From: Thiomonas sp. FB-6
GTDB lineage: Bacteria > Pseudomonadota > Gammaproteobacteria > Burkholderiales > Burkholderiaceae_C
NCBI RefSeq assembly: GCF_000377645.1
Contig: NZ_KB898488.1
Coordinates: 1 to 57,287, forward strand
DNA length: 57,287 bases
Direction: 5' to 3'
Positions 8,958 to 16,236 of the stretch are shown piece by piece (position 1 is the stretch's first letter; each line of letters starts with the position of its first letter). The position numbers were made by a program, and so were the translations under genes. A model generated the notes under the pieces. It was not told where the DNA came from, did no database searches, and saw only the letters and a list, made by a program, of their open reading frames with translations.

Positions 8958-10232
8958 ATGACCGACTCGGCCGTTCTCGACTACATCACCGAGTTCTATC
9001 TCTCTTCGCGAGACTTCAACGGTGTGCCAGTCAGGACACTTCGAAAGCACCTCGGACTCGACATGCTCGCTACAGGTGAATTGCTTGAGAGATTGGTCAA
9101 GTCCGAAGAAATCGATCTGCTTTTTGGCAACGCTCACCCGAACCCTCACATCAAGGCATTCTCCCACATCACTCATGGGCAGCAGCTTGAGTTCCTGAAG
9201 GAGTTGGGCCTCACTGACTCTGTCAGTGTGTATCCAGGAAAGAAGCACCTAGCAAAGCTCCCCTTAGATTCACAATTCGAAGGTCGCCCATTCGAATTGG
9301 AGCTCGCGCGGGGCTATGGGCAGTTGGAGTACCGCGCATTTGATCTCTCCGTATTAGAGCATTATCGGAATGATCCACGGTACTACTACGAAACCGACTT
9401 TATTAACGGCTCCATTTCGATCAAGGATGAGTACTTCGAGAACCCGTCGATGCCGAAGCATGACCAAGTGCTCATGCAATCCTTTGGCTTTGCATATGAC
9501 AAAGACCTGAACCGCGCAGTCGCGGTATTTCTGCGCTACTTGGCAGATCTGAGTCCAGAGCATCAGCGTGTGTGGCACGCCAAGATGCTTTCTGGTGACT
9601 ACAAACTCCACCCTGATTATTACCGCAACAGCATTCTCGGTGATTGGGGCACCCGAATCTCAATATTCGAGGCGTTCACACTGGAGCTGAAGGTCATCAA
9701 CCAAATGGCCGCGCTAATTGGAAAGCCAGCGCTATTCCGGAATGTGTTTCAGTCTGAGAGGCCGAAAGAGTTTGGCTTCCTGCTTCGCCCAACGCTTGCA
9801 GAGTTCAATGCCTTCGTTTTGCTACTGGACAAGATGTTATCGGACAACATCGACAAGGCGTTCTTCGAGAACGATGTACCTCTTGAAGAGGATAAGACGC
9901 GACCCGATGGAAAGATTGAGGTAAGGCAAAAAGGCACTCTCGCACTGTTGGAGGAGTGGCTCCGCAAGTACTTTCGTCCGGCAGACCCGAAGCCCTTCGA
10001 AAGTATGTTCACGGCATTCCGAACGGTTCGCCGTCTCCGGCAGAAGCCAGCCCATGCCGTGAATGAAAACATCTTCGACCTGACCTACTTCAAGGAACAG
10101 CGCAAAATTATGATTGACGCCTACGACGCGCTCCGTACGCTGCGCCTTGTTCTTGCAAACCATCCCAAGGTTCGTCGGAATCCGCCCGAGCTTCAAGAGC
10201 ACTTGGAGAAGGGTGAGATATGGGACATCTGA
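8958..10232 (+). CDS. integron cassette 1: protein with HEPN-like C-terminus, unknown function
   Basis: 424 residues. The ATG at 8958 is the first start inside the cassette, after the GTTGGGC core site. The gene ends 2 bp before attC. The N-terminal ~70 residues look like a winged-helix (YITEFYLSSRDFNGVPVRTLRKH would be its helices). The middle is alpha/beta and unfamiliar. The C-terminal ~110 residues are helical and contain LRQKPAHAV, an R-x4-H arrangement like the catalytic motif of HEPN ribonucleases. Motif plus helical context is suggestive only. Base composition is AT-richer than the host. Confidence 0.75.
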   Translation: MTDSAVLDYITEFYLSSRDFNGVPVRTLRKHLGLDMLATGELLERLVKSEEIDLLFGNAHPNPHIKAFSHITHGQQLEFLKELGLTDSVSVYPGKKHLAKLPLDSQFEGRPFELELARGYGQLEYRAFDLSVLEHYRNDPRYYYETDFINGSISIKDEYFENPSMPKHDQVLMQSFGFAYDKDLNRAVAVFLRYLADLSPEHQRVWHAKMLSGDYKLHPDYYRNSILGDWGTRISIFEAFTLELKVINQMAALIGKPALFRNVFQSERPKEFGFLLRPTLAEFNAFVLLLDKMLSDNIDKAFFENDVPLEEDKTRPDGKIEVRQKGTLALLEEWLRKYFRPADPKPFESMFTAFRTVRRLRQKPAHAVNENIFDLTYFKEQRKIMIDAYDALRTLRLVLANHPKVRRNPPELQEHLEKGEIWDI

Positions 10233-10233
10233 G

Positions 10234-10304
10234 GCCCAACTCATCCATCAACACGGGCGCTGCGCGATGAAGTCGCGCAGCGCCGGTTATGTCAGACGTT
10301 AGAC
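10234..10304 (+). repeat. attC site of cassette 1
   Basis: 71 bp with outer core sites GCCCAAC (RYYYAAC) and GTTAGAC (GTTRRRY). A perfect 12-bp inner palindrome, GGCGCTGCGCGA (10256-10267) and its complement (10273-10284), is separated by 5 nt. This is the folded-strand recombination site of integron cassettes. Confidence 0.9.
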
Positions 10305-10309
10305 CTCTC

Positions 10310-10873
10310 ATGTCGAATCTCGCCATCTTCCTCCGCCAAGTCCGCAGCCGTTCGCTGGAGCATCAGCGAGCAATGGAACTTCTCGCCAGGGCCAGACTTG
10401 CAGGGCAAATGGTTTCTGTGTTGCGGCAAGAACTGGATTCAATGGTTCGTGTTATCTACTTACTCACGCAAACTCCAGAGCGCCGGGAACTACTAATCGA
10501 CGCTTCAGTGTGCGGCGAGAAATGGTCACAGGAAGCTTCGCGCGCGAAGGTCACAGATAAGGAAATGGTTGAGCTTGCTCAGGCGCTTCAAGGTTGGACA
10601 CAGTCCGTGTACAAATTCGGGTGTGCGTTCATCCATCTGTCTGGCCTTCACGACTACAACGACCGCGATCCGTTGTCACAACTACCTACCGAGGAACGCA
10701 GGGACATCTTGGAGCACTGCCGTTATTACCATGGTGGCCCCGCTCCTGCTGCCGAACGTTTTGAAGACCTTGTTCCGTATCTACCCCGCGTACTCGAGAA
10801 AATCGCGGGAAACCTTGAGTGCTACCTTGAGTCTTTAGAAAACGGCGAGGTGCTAAATGCGAACGAGGTCTAA
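10310..10873 (+). CDS. integron cassette 2: helical protein of unknown function
   Basis: 187 residues, all-helical in composition. The start at 10310 was chosen because the in-frame ATG at 10289 lies inside the preceding attC. The stop TAA overlaps the next attC core site (GTCTAAC), the usual compact cassette layout. The N-terminal half (HQRAMELLARARLAGQMVS) looks like a four-helix bundle. A Lys/His-containing stretch, YKFGCAFIHLS, lies near the middle. I recognise no family. Confidence 0.7.
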   Translation: MSNLAIFLRQVRSRSLEHQRAMELLARARLAGQMVSVLRQELDSMVRVIYLLTQTPERRELLIDASVCGEKWSQEASRAKVTDKEMVELAQALQGWTQSVYKFGCAFIHLSGLHDYNDRDPLSQLPTEERRDILEHCRYYHGGPAPAAERFEDLVPYLPRVLEKIAGNLECYLESLENGEVLNANEV

Positions 10874-10939
10874 CAGTCCGCTCCAGCCGACCGTCAGCCA
10901 GCTACGCTGTCTGCAGTCGGCTGAGCTCGCACGTTATAT
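10868..10939 (+). repeat. attC site of cassette 2
   Basis: Core sites GTCTAAC (10868) and the degenerate GTTATAT (10933). Inner arms CAGCCGAC and GTCGGCTG pair. 72 bp overall, between the stop of cassette 2 and the ribosome-binding site of cassette 3. Confidence 0.8.
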
Positions 10940-10954
10940 GCCATAGGAGGGGTA

Positions 10955-11878
10955 GTGGAAACGACAGACACTGTCCGCAAACTATTCGACGGTGTTGTTC
11001 CTGAGAGAGCATCAGAGATTGAGTCTATCGTTAATTATTATGATGCCCAGTTTCGCCTGATTGGCGACCGCGAAGGATTTAACTTGGATGCTGGAGGGTT
11101 CTCCGCGATCCAATACACCAGCAGATCAACGCGTCAAATGTGGCTTTTCGGTTATGCCGGAAGGCAGGCGCTACACTGTTATGCTTCGTTGATCGTATTG
11201 TTCAAATCAAGGGGTGACACTCTCGATATCAACGAAATAAGCAGAATTCCAGATCAGGCGGCAGAAGATGAAACTTTCAAGTCGATACTTGGTTCCGTGA
11301 AAGACCTTAGTACTGCATTTCATGAAGATGACTTTGAATGGCCTGTTGGTATTCCAGAACCAGAGAAGGGTAGGCCATCAGATGCAGAGCGCGCTGCAAT
11401 ATATGATCTAACGTGCATGGCGACGGCTTTTGTGTTTTTACATGAACTGAAGCACATTATTTTCTCAGCTGAAGGCAATTCACCGGAAGATCCGAAGGAC
11501 GAGGAATATTGCTGTGATGAGTTTGCGAAGGATATGATGATATCCAGAATCAATCAGTACGCCACAAGCAGTGGGTACCCCGAGGAAAAGGTTAGGATGA
11601 AGCGTATGATGGGGATCGCTCTAGCATCCGCCTTTATCCTTTTCGCAACAGGAAAAGGTCGTCTCGCCGGTTCAGAGACTCATCCACCGATTCACGGGCG
11701 TTGGTCGGCGACTGTGAAGGATGTCAACTTATCGGATGATGACTGGTTCTGGCTGTATTTTTCTTCATTCGCCCTTGCGTTGCTAAAATATTATTCAATA
11801 GCAATTCAGCCGAAGGTCGTAAATAATTACAAGTCGCTATGCTTGGACCTAATCTCAGATCTTGAGAATGGGATATAA
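10955..11878 (+). CDS. integron cassette 3: HExxH metallopeptidase, Lit/U49-like
   Basis: 307 residues from a GTG at 10955 with a strong GGAGGGG 3 nt upstream. FVFLHELKHIIF gives a zinc-binding H-E-x-x-H. EEYCCDEFA follows about 30 residues later and could supply the third ligand and structural Asp/Glu. Size and motif placement resemble peptidase family U49, whose founder Lit (297 residues) cleaves EF-Tu in T4-infected E. coli and aborts infection. Remote homology is my inference; other HExxH families remain possible. The gene is notably AT-rich, consistent with a foreign cassette. The C-terminus has a hydrophobic stretch (DDWFWLYFSSFALALL). Confidence 0.75.
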   Translation: METTDTVRKLFDGVVPERASEIESIVNYYDAQFRLIGDREGFNLDAGGFSAIQYTSRSTRQMWLFGYAGRQALHCYASLIVLFKSRGDTLDINEISRIPDQAAEDETFKSILGSVKDLSTAFHEDDFEWPVGIPEPEKGRPSDAERAAIYDLTCMATAFVFLHELKHIIFSAEGNSPEDPKDEEYCCDEFAKDMMISRINQYATSSGYPEEKVRMKRMMGIALASAFILFATGKGRLAGSETHPPIHGRWSATVKDVNLSDDDWFWLYFSSFALALLKYYSIAIQPKVVNNYKSLCLDLISDLENGI

Positions 11879-11950
11879 CAAAGCAATCAAATTCGCTCCC
11901 TTTGGTCGCCGGACGCTCGTTCCTCGCGCCGTTTGTCGCAGGCGTTGGGC
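11873..11950 (+). repeat. attC site of cassette 3
   Basis: The outer core GTTGGGC (11944-11950) matches GTTRRRY. The other end, ATATAAC (11873-11879), is a degenerate RYYYAAC overlapping the stop codon of cassette 3. The inner palindrome is weaker than in the other three sites, so folding efficiency may be low. Confidence 0.7.
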
Positions 11951-11955
11951 ATCTA

Positions 11956-12546
11956 ATGACAAACACTGCTGACAAGTGGGATCGATTCCTTGATCCTGAG
12001 GTAGTCAGGCCGTCGCTATTTCTGGCGACGATGTTTATCACCACATTCGAGATCCTCAAGGACTCGATCGTGGACGACGTTCGCGGCTTTTATACAAACG
12101 GATTTGATGAGCATGGGCCCACTGTTGGGGCTGAGTACCACTCCAAGGTGCTGTCCAACAACAAGAGCCCGCTCTATGCGTCTCTTCAATGGCTACGCGC
12201 GAACGATGCCATTGACGATGAAGACTTGATCATCTTTGAAAAGATAAAGAGCACCCGCAATCAACTAGCTCACCAGCTCTTCGCCGTGGTGACTGGGCAA
12301 GTCGAGTCCGCCCACGAAACTCAGTTCACTGATCTAGTGGGGCTGTTGCGCAAGATTGGCGTATGGTGGGTAGCGAACGTAGAAATCCCGACCAATCCAG
12401 ACTTCGATGGACAGGAGATTGATGAAGCGGGAATTGTTCCCGGTGCGGTCCTCTCACTGCAAATGCTCATTGAGGTGGCATCAGGAAGCACTGAGCTTCT
12501 AGAGCATTGGCGCAATGAGCGCGTGAAGAGGCGAGCAGATGCCTAA
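11956..12546 (+). CDS. integron cassette 4: HEPN-like protein, unknown function
   Basis: 196 residues. The ATG at 11956 is 5 bp after the attC core of cassette 3; an upstream in-frame ATG lies inside that attC and was rejected. Mostly helical, with KSTRNQLAHQLF near residue 100, an R-x4-H motif of the type used by HEPN RNases, preceded by an acidic helix. The stop codon lies within the GCCTAAC core site of the next attC. Known HEPN proteins act as toxin or anti-phage RNases. Membership is inferred from motif and helicity alone. Confidence 0.72.
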   Translation: MTNTADKWDRFLDPEVVRPSLFLATMFITTFEILKDSIVDDVRGFYTNGFDEHGPTVGAEYHSKVLSNNKSPLYASLQWLRANDAIDDEDLIIFEKIKSTRNQLAHQLFAVVTGQVESAHETQFTDLVGLLRKIGVWWVANVEIPTNPDFDGQEIDEAGIVPGAVLSLQMLIEVASGSTELLEHWRNERVKRRADA

Positions 12547-12621
12547 CCACGCCATCAACTCGGACGCGCAAAAGCTACGCTGCGCTCCGCTTCTGCGCGC
12601 CGGTTATGGCGAGCGTTGGAC
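12541..12621 (+). repeat. attC site of cassette 4, last in the array
   Basis: 81 bp with GCCTAAC (12541) and GTTGGAC (12615). Inner arms GACGCGCAAAAGC and GCTTCTGCGCGCC are nearly complementary. No further attC is visible downstream, so either the array ends here or the following cassette has lost its site. Confidence 0.88.
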
Positions 12622-12935
12622 GACAGCTTTTCTCAAAGCGCAACGGTAGCAACGGGTCGAAACCTGCCCCGGACCAGATGAAGTCGGAAGACCGCAAAGG
12701 CCGAGGTCCTGCCATTCACGGCACCCATCAAGCGATTGCTCGACGGCTACATCGGTCATTGGCCCCTTCCTGCGATGCTTGCGCGGGGGGTGCCCCGCGC
12801 TGCTGGATGCGCCAACATACTAAGGTTGCCGACGGCGCCCGCGCGCTTGGCAACCTGCCCCACGGCGCCTGGCGCCACTTCATGTGCATCGAGTCGGTGC
12901 GGATTAATCGTCCGCTCGAGCTGGCACCGGGTGTG
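12622..12935. other. intergenic stretch between the array and mazEF, no gene seen
   Basis: No frame here has a recognisable domain. Composition returns to high GC. It could be the body of a former fifth cassette or flanking DNA joined to the array. Confidence 0.4.
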
Positions 12936-12965
12936 TGTCGTTGCGCCCCCAAGAGTATCTATAAT
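12936..12965 (+). promoter_or_regulatory. candidate promoter of mazEF
   Basis: A perfect TATAAT at 12960-12965 lies 28 bp before the mazE ATG. The -35 region is poor (TGTCGT at 12936, 18-bp spacer). MazE-type antitoxins usually repress their own promoter; I see no clear palindrome for that. Confidence 0.5.
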
Positions 12966-12993
12966 GTAGCTACTTTGGAGTCGGGAGAATCCC

Positions 12994-13227
12994 ATGCGTG
13001 TCGAGATTCAAAAGTGGGGCAACAGCGCCGCATTGCGCATTCCTGCGCCTGCGCTGAAAGACGCTGGCATGCAAGTCGGGCAGAGCCTTGACCTTCGGGT
13101 CGAGGGGGGTAAGCTGGTCATTGAGCCGACACGCGAAAGCCTCGAAGACTTGCTGGCGAAGATGACCCCAGCGAATAGCCACGATTTGGCCGTCGTAGGA
13201 CCCGCTGTGGGAGATGAGGCTTGGTGA
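12994..13227 (+). CDS. mazE: MazE/AbrB-type antitoxin
   Basis: 77 residues. The N-terminal swapped-hairpin AbrB fold is clear (MRVEIQKWGNSAALRIPAPA), followed by the acidic toxin-binding tail (ESLEDLLAKM). GGGAG precedes the ATG. It binds DNA and neutralises MazF. Its stop codon overlaps the mazF GTG by 4 bp (GTGA), so the two are translationally coupled. Confidence 0.88.
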   Translation: MRVEIQKWGNSAALRIPAPALKDAGMQVGQSLDLRVEGGKLVIEPTRESLEDLLAKMTPANSHDLAVVGPAVGDEAW

Positions 13228-13564
13228 CGGGGCACGATGCGCCGGAACGCGGCGATGTGGTGTGGCTGGACTCACGCCTCAAGCTGGGCATGAGCAAGCT
13301 GGCCGCCGTCCGGCGCTGGTCCTCTCTCCCGCGAGTTACAACGGCAAGAGCGTCTTGATGCTTTGTTGCCCCGTGACGAGCCAAGTCAAGGGACACCCCT
13401 TCGAAGTCGCGGTAACGCCATCGGCCGGCAAGGTGACGGGCGTCGCGCTGGCCGACCAAGTCCGATGCCTTGACTGGCGCTCGTGTAACGCTTCCAAGTT
13501 CGCATCCGTCACGACCCAATGCACGCTCGACGTGGGCGCGAAGATCAGGCTGCTGCTGCCCTGA
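13224..13564 (+). pseudogene. mazF: MazF-type endoribonuclease toxin with a 1-nt frameshift
   Basis: The GTG start at 13224 gives APERGDVVWLD, the usual MazF N-terminus. Then the frame breaks: the expected FTPQAGHEQAGRRPALVL continues in the -1 frame. Comparing GACTCACGCC with the expected GAC TTC ACG CC shows one missing T near 13270. Downstream, SPASYNGKSVLMLCCPVTSQ and LADQVRCLDW are well preserved to the stop at 13562-13564. MazF cleaves mRNA at short motifs. Here the toxin would be inactive unless the missing base is a sequencing error or is bypassed by frameshifting. Confidence 0.8.
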
Positions 13565-13602
13565 CCTGATCGGCCGGGGCTTCGAGCGCGGCGGATGGGC
13601 TC

Positions 13603-13847
13603 AAGCCTTCCTGGCATAAAGCACCGCTGACGTTGGAGGACGTCTGGGCAATACGGGTCAACCTTCAAATGAAGCGCGCGTCCGGGAACTTGCCCTGTTC
13701 AACCTTGCCATGGACAGCAAACTCCGCGGTTGCGCCCTTGTTGCCCCGCGCGTTCGCGATGTCTGCCATGGCGATGCAGTGACCGGTCGGACCAGCCTGG
13801 TCCAAAACATGTCCGACCACCCAGTCCAGCTTGAGAGGGCCCGTTAA
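13603..13847 (+). pseudogene. fragment of a tyrosine recombinase (integrase)
   Basis: Read with one missing base near 13684, this gives PLTLEDVWAIRVNLQMKRAS, then ELALFNLAMDSKLRGCALVA, then DAVTGRTSLVQ, ending in TAA at 13845-13847. This matches the N-terminal arm of a common short proteobacterial phage-type integrase (pattern VWAIR-x-L-Q ... LALFNLAIDSKLRGCDLV). The catalytic domain is absent, so it is a remnant. It may mark a second, older insertion within the cargo. Confidence 0.65.
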
Positions 13848-14083
13848 CGTTTGCCCTGCAGTTCAAGAAGCTGGTCAAGCTTCTTCTCAAGGCGAAGGTT
13901 AACTGCGCCAATGAAAAAAGCGAGGCAGAAGTAGTTGATCAACGGAACGAAGCCAAGCACGGTCCATAGCGTGACGTTGCGCCCCTTCTCTCTTGCCAAC
14001 ATGCGGGCGATGAAGCCCAGTGGGATCGTCATGATGACAAGAGGGAGTAGATTCATCAGTGTTGACACGTTTCCTTGTTCCAT
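13844..14083 (-). CDS. small membrane protein, two transmembrane helices
   Basis: 79 residues, with a near-ideal AGGAGG 5 nt before the ATG at 14081-14083. Helix 1 is about residues 10-28 (LMNLLPLVIMTIPLGFIARM), helix 2 about 39-62 (WTVLGFVPLINYFCLAFFIG), followed by a charged coiled tail ending LEKKLDQLLELQGKR. No family recognised. It lies 10 bp downstream of the decayed gene on the same strand, which suggests a former operon. Its stop overlaps the integrase remnant on the other strand. Confidence 0.6.
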   Translation of the reverse strand: MEQGNVSTLMNLLPLVIMTIPLGFIARMLAREKGRNVTLWTVLGFVPLINYFCLAFFIGAVNLRLEKKLDQLLELQGKR

Positions 14084-14092
14084 TTGATCCTC

Positions 14093-14822
14093 CTAGTTTC
14101 TCGGTTCCTTGCGGTGTGATGAATCGTGTTTCTGATCGTGGGCATGGGCGCGGCCGCAAAAAGCGGCCAGCCTATGCCGGCTCAATGAATCGCTTGCACG
14201 GCCCCCGTCGACCGCGATCACGCTGAAACAGCGTCCACGATCAGCCCGAATTGCCTCGGCTCGATCGCCGTAAATCTGGGGCGCATGGTCATGGAGAGTT
14301 TCGAAGGTGCCGATGGTGTCCATGAACATGCCCATCACGCGCCGCTGCGCACTTCGAGGGTTGTCGTTCGACAAGGGAATGATCGCGGCCCTCCAAGCCG
14401 CGAGTGGAGCTTCTGCACAAGCACGGCATGCTCGCTCTCACCGAGAGCCGCGCGTCAATGTCAGCTTCAACTGCGGAGGCGATTTTCGGGCGAAACTGGT
14501 CAGCAGCGCAACCAGGATTCCACCGGGCGTTGTGCACATGGCGGAGCGCTCAGCGTATCGGCGGACGTCCAGGCTCGGCGCGTTGACTGTCGAAGCCCTC
14601 GAACACCGGCCGTAGTTGGCAGTGCAGGAAGGCTTCCAACAGGTTCAGCACTGGCATTCCGACCCGTTCGTCCAGGATGAAGTTCATCTGCGTCGTGTGA
14701 TCCATGATCCATTGCCCCACGGTGTCAATGGTTAGGGCCCGGACGTGAACATCGATTGCCCTGAGATCATTACATCCCGCAAGTCGAGCGCCTAAGATGA
14801 ATCGATTGAGTGGGGGGCTGAT
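14093..14822 (-). pseudogene. probable decayed gene, family not recognised
   Basis: Three consecutive coding-like segments on the minus strand: 14550-14822 (contains TIDTVGQWIMDHTTQMNFIL and LLEAFLHCQLRPVFEGFD), then in another frame down to a TGA at 14438 (GGILVALLTSFARKSPPQL), then in that same frame from 14437 to 14093 (MFMDTIGTFETLHDHAPQIY, DRAEAIRADRGRCFSVIAVD). One frameshift near 14555 and one stop would join them into ~240 residues. No start codon is visible at the 5' end. I cannot name the family. The last segment could be an intact short gene on its own. Confidence 0.35.
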
Positions 14823-15051
14823 TCACATGTGGCGTGCCCGGGTTCATGGAGAAGTGTGTCCCGTGGATTTTCTGACAAGCATTCTGTCGATGACGCGACA
14901 GTCATCAGTCGAACGACAGATCCGGCGCTCTTCCATCGAGCCATTCGGGCCGGCGGAACTTTGCTGTTGGGGCATTTTGCGGCTACAGGGGAGGTCTGCC
15001 TTGCAAATTTCAGGTATTGTTTGGGCTTAACGCCAACATCTGGAGAAATCG

Positions 15052-15354
15052 ATGCCAACATACCAAGAACTTTCCGCGCAGATTGCATCTCTCATGCAGC
15101 AAGCTGAGGCCCAGCGCCGGGCCGAGGTGGCGACGGTGATTCGAGACATTCGCGCCAAGATGGCCGAATTCGGCATCTCCGCCGCGGATCTCGACATGGG
15201 CCGTGCGGTGCGTAGTTCTCGGCGGGGGCAAACGGTCGCCGTCAAGTACCGCAATGTGGCCACGGGCGAGACGTGGACGGGGCGTGGGAAGATGCCGCGC
15301 TGGCTTGCCGCCGAAGTGGCGAAAGGGCGGACAAAGGAGCACTTCGCAGTTTGA
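15052..15354 (+). CDS. hns: H-NS family nucleoid protein
   Basis: 100 residues. The N-terminal oligomerisation helices (residues 1-50) are followed by the classic DNA-binding segment YRNVATGETWTGRGKMPRWL, typical of the Bv3F/H-NS proteins of Burkholderiales. GGAGAA lies 5 nt upstream of the ATG. H-NS proteins coat AT-rich foreign DNA and silence it, and copies on mobile elements can keep cargo quiet in a new host. This one lies about 0.9 kb inside the inferred transposon end. Confidence 0.9.
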   Translation: MPTYQELSAQIASLMQQAEAQRRAEVATVIRDIRAKMAEFGISAADLDMGRAVRSSRRGQTVAVKYRNVATGETWTGRGKMPRWLAAEVAKGRTKEHFAV

Positions 15355-15576
15355 GCGGTGGCGGCGGCCATGACGCTTCGCGTCCAGAGTCGTGCGCGTG
15401 GGCCCTGGCCTCAATAGCTCTTCCAGTGGTCGTGCACCGCTGAGTTGGCGCAACTGGGCTTCTGCCGGCTTGGTGGCCACCAACCCAAGCATTTCGCACC
15501 GGAGCGAACTGGACCGGGTTGTTGCTGCCGGTGGCCGCGCGAAGGGGGCGCCCAAACCAGCGAACTTGGCGGGCTT

Positions 15577-15945
15577 TCATCCGGCGAAGCCGGCGGCGAT
15601 GGACTCGAGATATACGATCGCGTCGTCCGTTCGGCCTTCCTGGACGACTTGCAGCAAGGTCTTGTGGCGGAACGCAGCAACAGGTTCGTTTTTGACGAAA
15701 AAGACCAGTCGCAGCCAATCGGTTTGAACGGCCGCCGCAGCCGACAACACCGTTACGAGGTCGCGCAGCCTGGCCTGCAGGCGTGGCGATTCTGAATGTA
15801 GTCGCAAGGTGTTGCGATGAACGCCTGCCAGAGCCGCCAGCTCTTGCTGCTGCATCTCGAGCAGCGCGGCGAGCCTGGAGGGGGACAGCCGGGAGGTGCC
15901 CGGCTCGCGCATGGACTCAAGCACATCCGCGGAAAGCGCTGGCAT
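15577..15945 (-). CDS. MbcA/ParS/Xre-type antitoxin
   Basis: 122 residues from the ATG at 15945, chosen because AAGGAG precedes it. An Xre-like helix-turn-helix (LAALAGVHRNTLRLH) is followed by the toxin-binding domain ending FFVKNEPVAAF...EGRTDDAIVYLESI, characteristic of the DUF2384 family. Partners are normally RES-domain toxins that destroy NAD+, encoded immediately downstream. The stop overlaps an ATG (ATGA at 15577-15580), as expected for a coupled toxin, but no RES domain can be read in the following 220 bp before the H-NS gene. The antitoxin appears orphaned. Confidence 0.8.
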   Translation of the reverse strand: MPALSADVLESMREPGTSRLSPSRLAALLEMQQQELAALAGVHRNTLRLHSESPRLQARLRDLVTVLSAAAAVQTDWLRLVFFVKNEPVAAFRHKTLLQVVQEGRTDDAIVYLESIAAGFAG

Positions 15946-16150
15946 CGGGATCTCCTTGGTGGTTCCCAGTGTGCACATCCTACGCACAGTGCACGCACAT
16001 TTTCAATCCATTCCCGCGGCCGATGGCGCTTGGGTCGCTCGATGCGCGTGCCTGCGCCGACCAGACTCGACGGTCTCGAATGCGGAGTCAACGGCGCGAC
16101 CCGGCATCCTCAGCAGCGGACAGGCAAAATCTCCCTATCGAACAAGGCGC

Positions 16151-16236
16151 TTCAACACTCTGTTTCCTCCCCGCAGGCGGAAAAAGAAGAGGCGTTTGAC
16201 ACTTTGTTCTCGGTTTTGACACTTTGTTATCCGACA
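16151..16236 (-). repeat. Tn7-like transposon end with TnsB-type repeats
   Basis: TTTGACACTTTGTT occurs exactly at 16195-16208 and 16215-16228 (20-bp period), with a degenerate third copy (TTCAACACTCTGTTT) at 16151. The last copy is followed by ATCCGACA, ending in ACA at 16236. Read from the outside the end begins TGTCGGATAACAAAGTGTCA. Tn7-like ends start with TGT and carry several ~20-bp TnsB sites in tandem, as here. CCTCC at 16237-16241 would be the 5-bp target duplication, untestable without the other end. Confidence 0.7.

Larger units (their letters stand above)
1..16236 (+). mobile_element. Tn7-like transposon (partial; left side runs off the window)
   Basis: Seen: tnsB, tnsC and tniQ/tnsD in Tn7 order at 290-4788, then cargo, then end-type repeats stopping at 16236 next to a host gene. 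In Tn7-like elements the tns genes sit near one end and cargo fills the space to the other; the tnsA side would lie left of base 1. Cargo here includes an integron, mazEF, H-NS and an antitoxin. Base composition changes sharply across the cargo (cassette genes are AT-richer) and becomes uniformly GC-rich after 16240. The tnsB interruption, dead intI and broken mazF suggest a non-mobile remnant. The exact right boundary is inferred, and the left boundary is not visible. Confidence 0.75.

Noticed and set aside
13565-13700. A further attC after mazF (GTTGGAG near 13632)
   Set aside because: It fails the final Y of GTTRRRY and has no partner RYYYAAC site or palindrome at the right distance.
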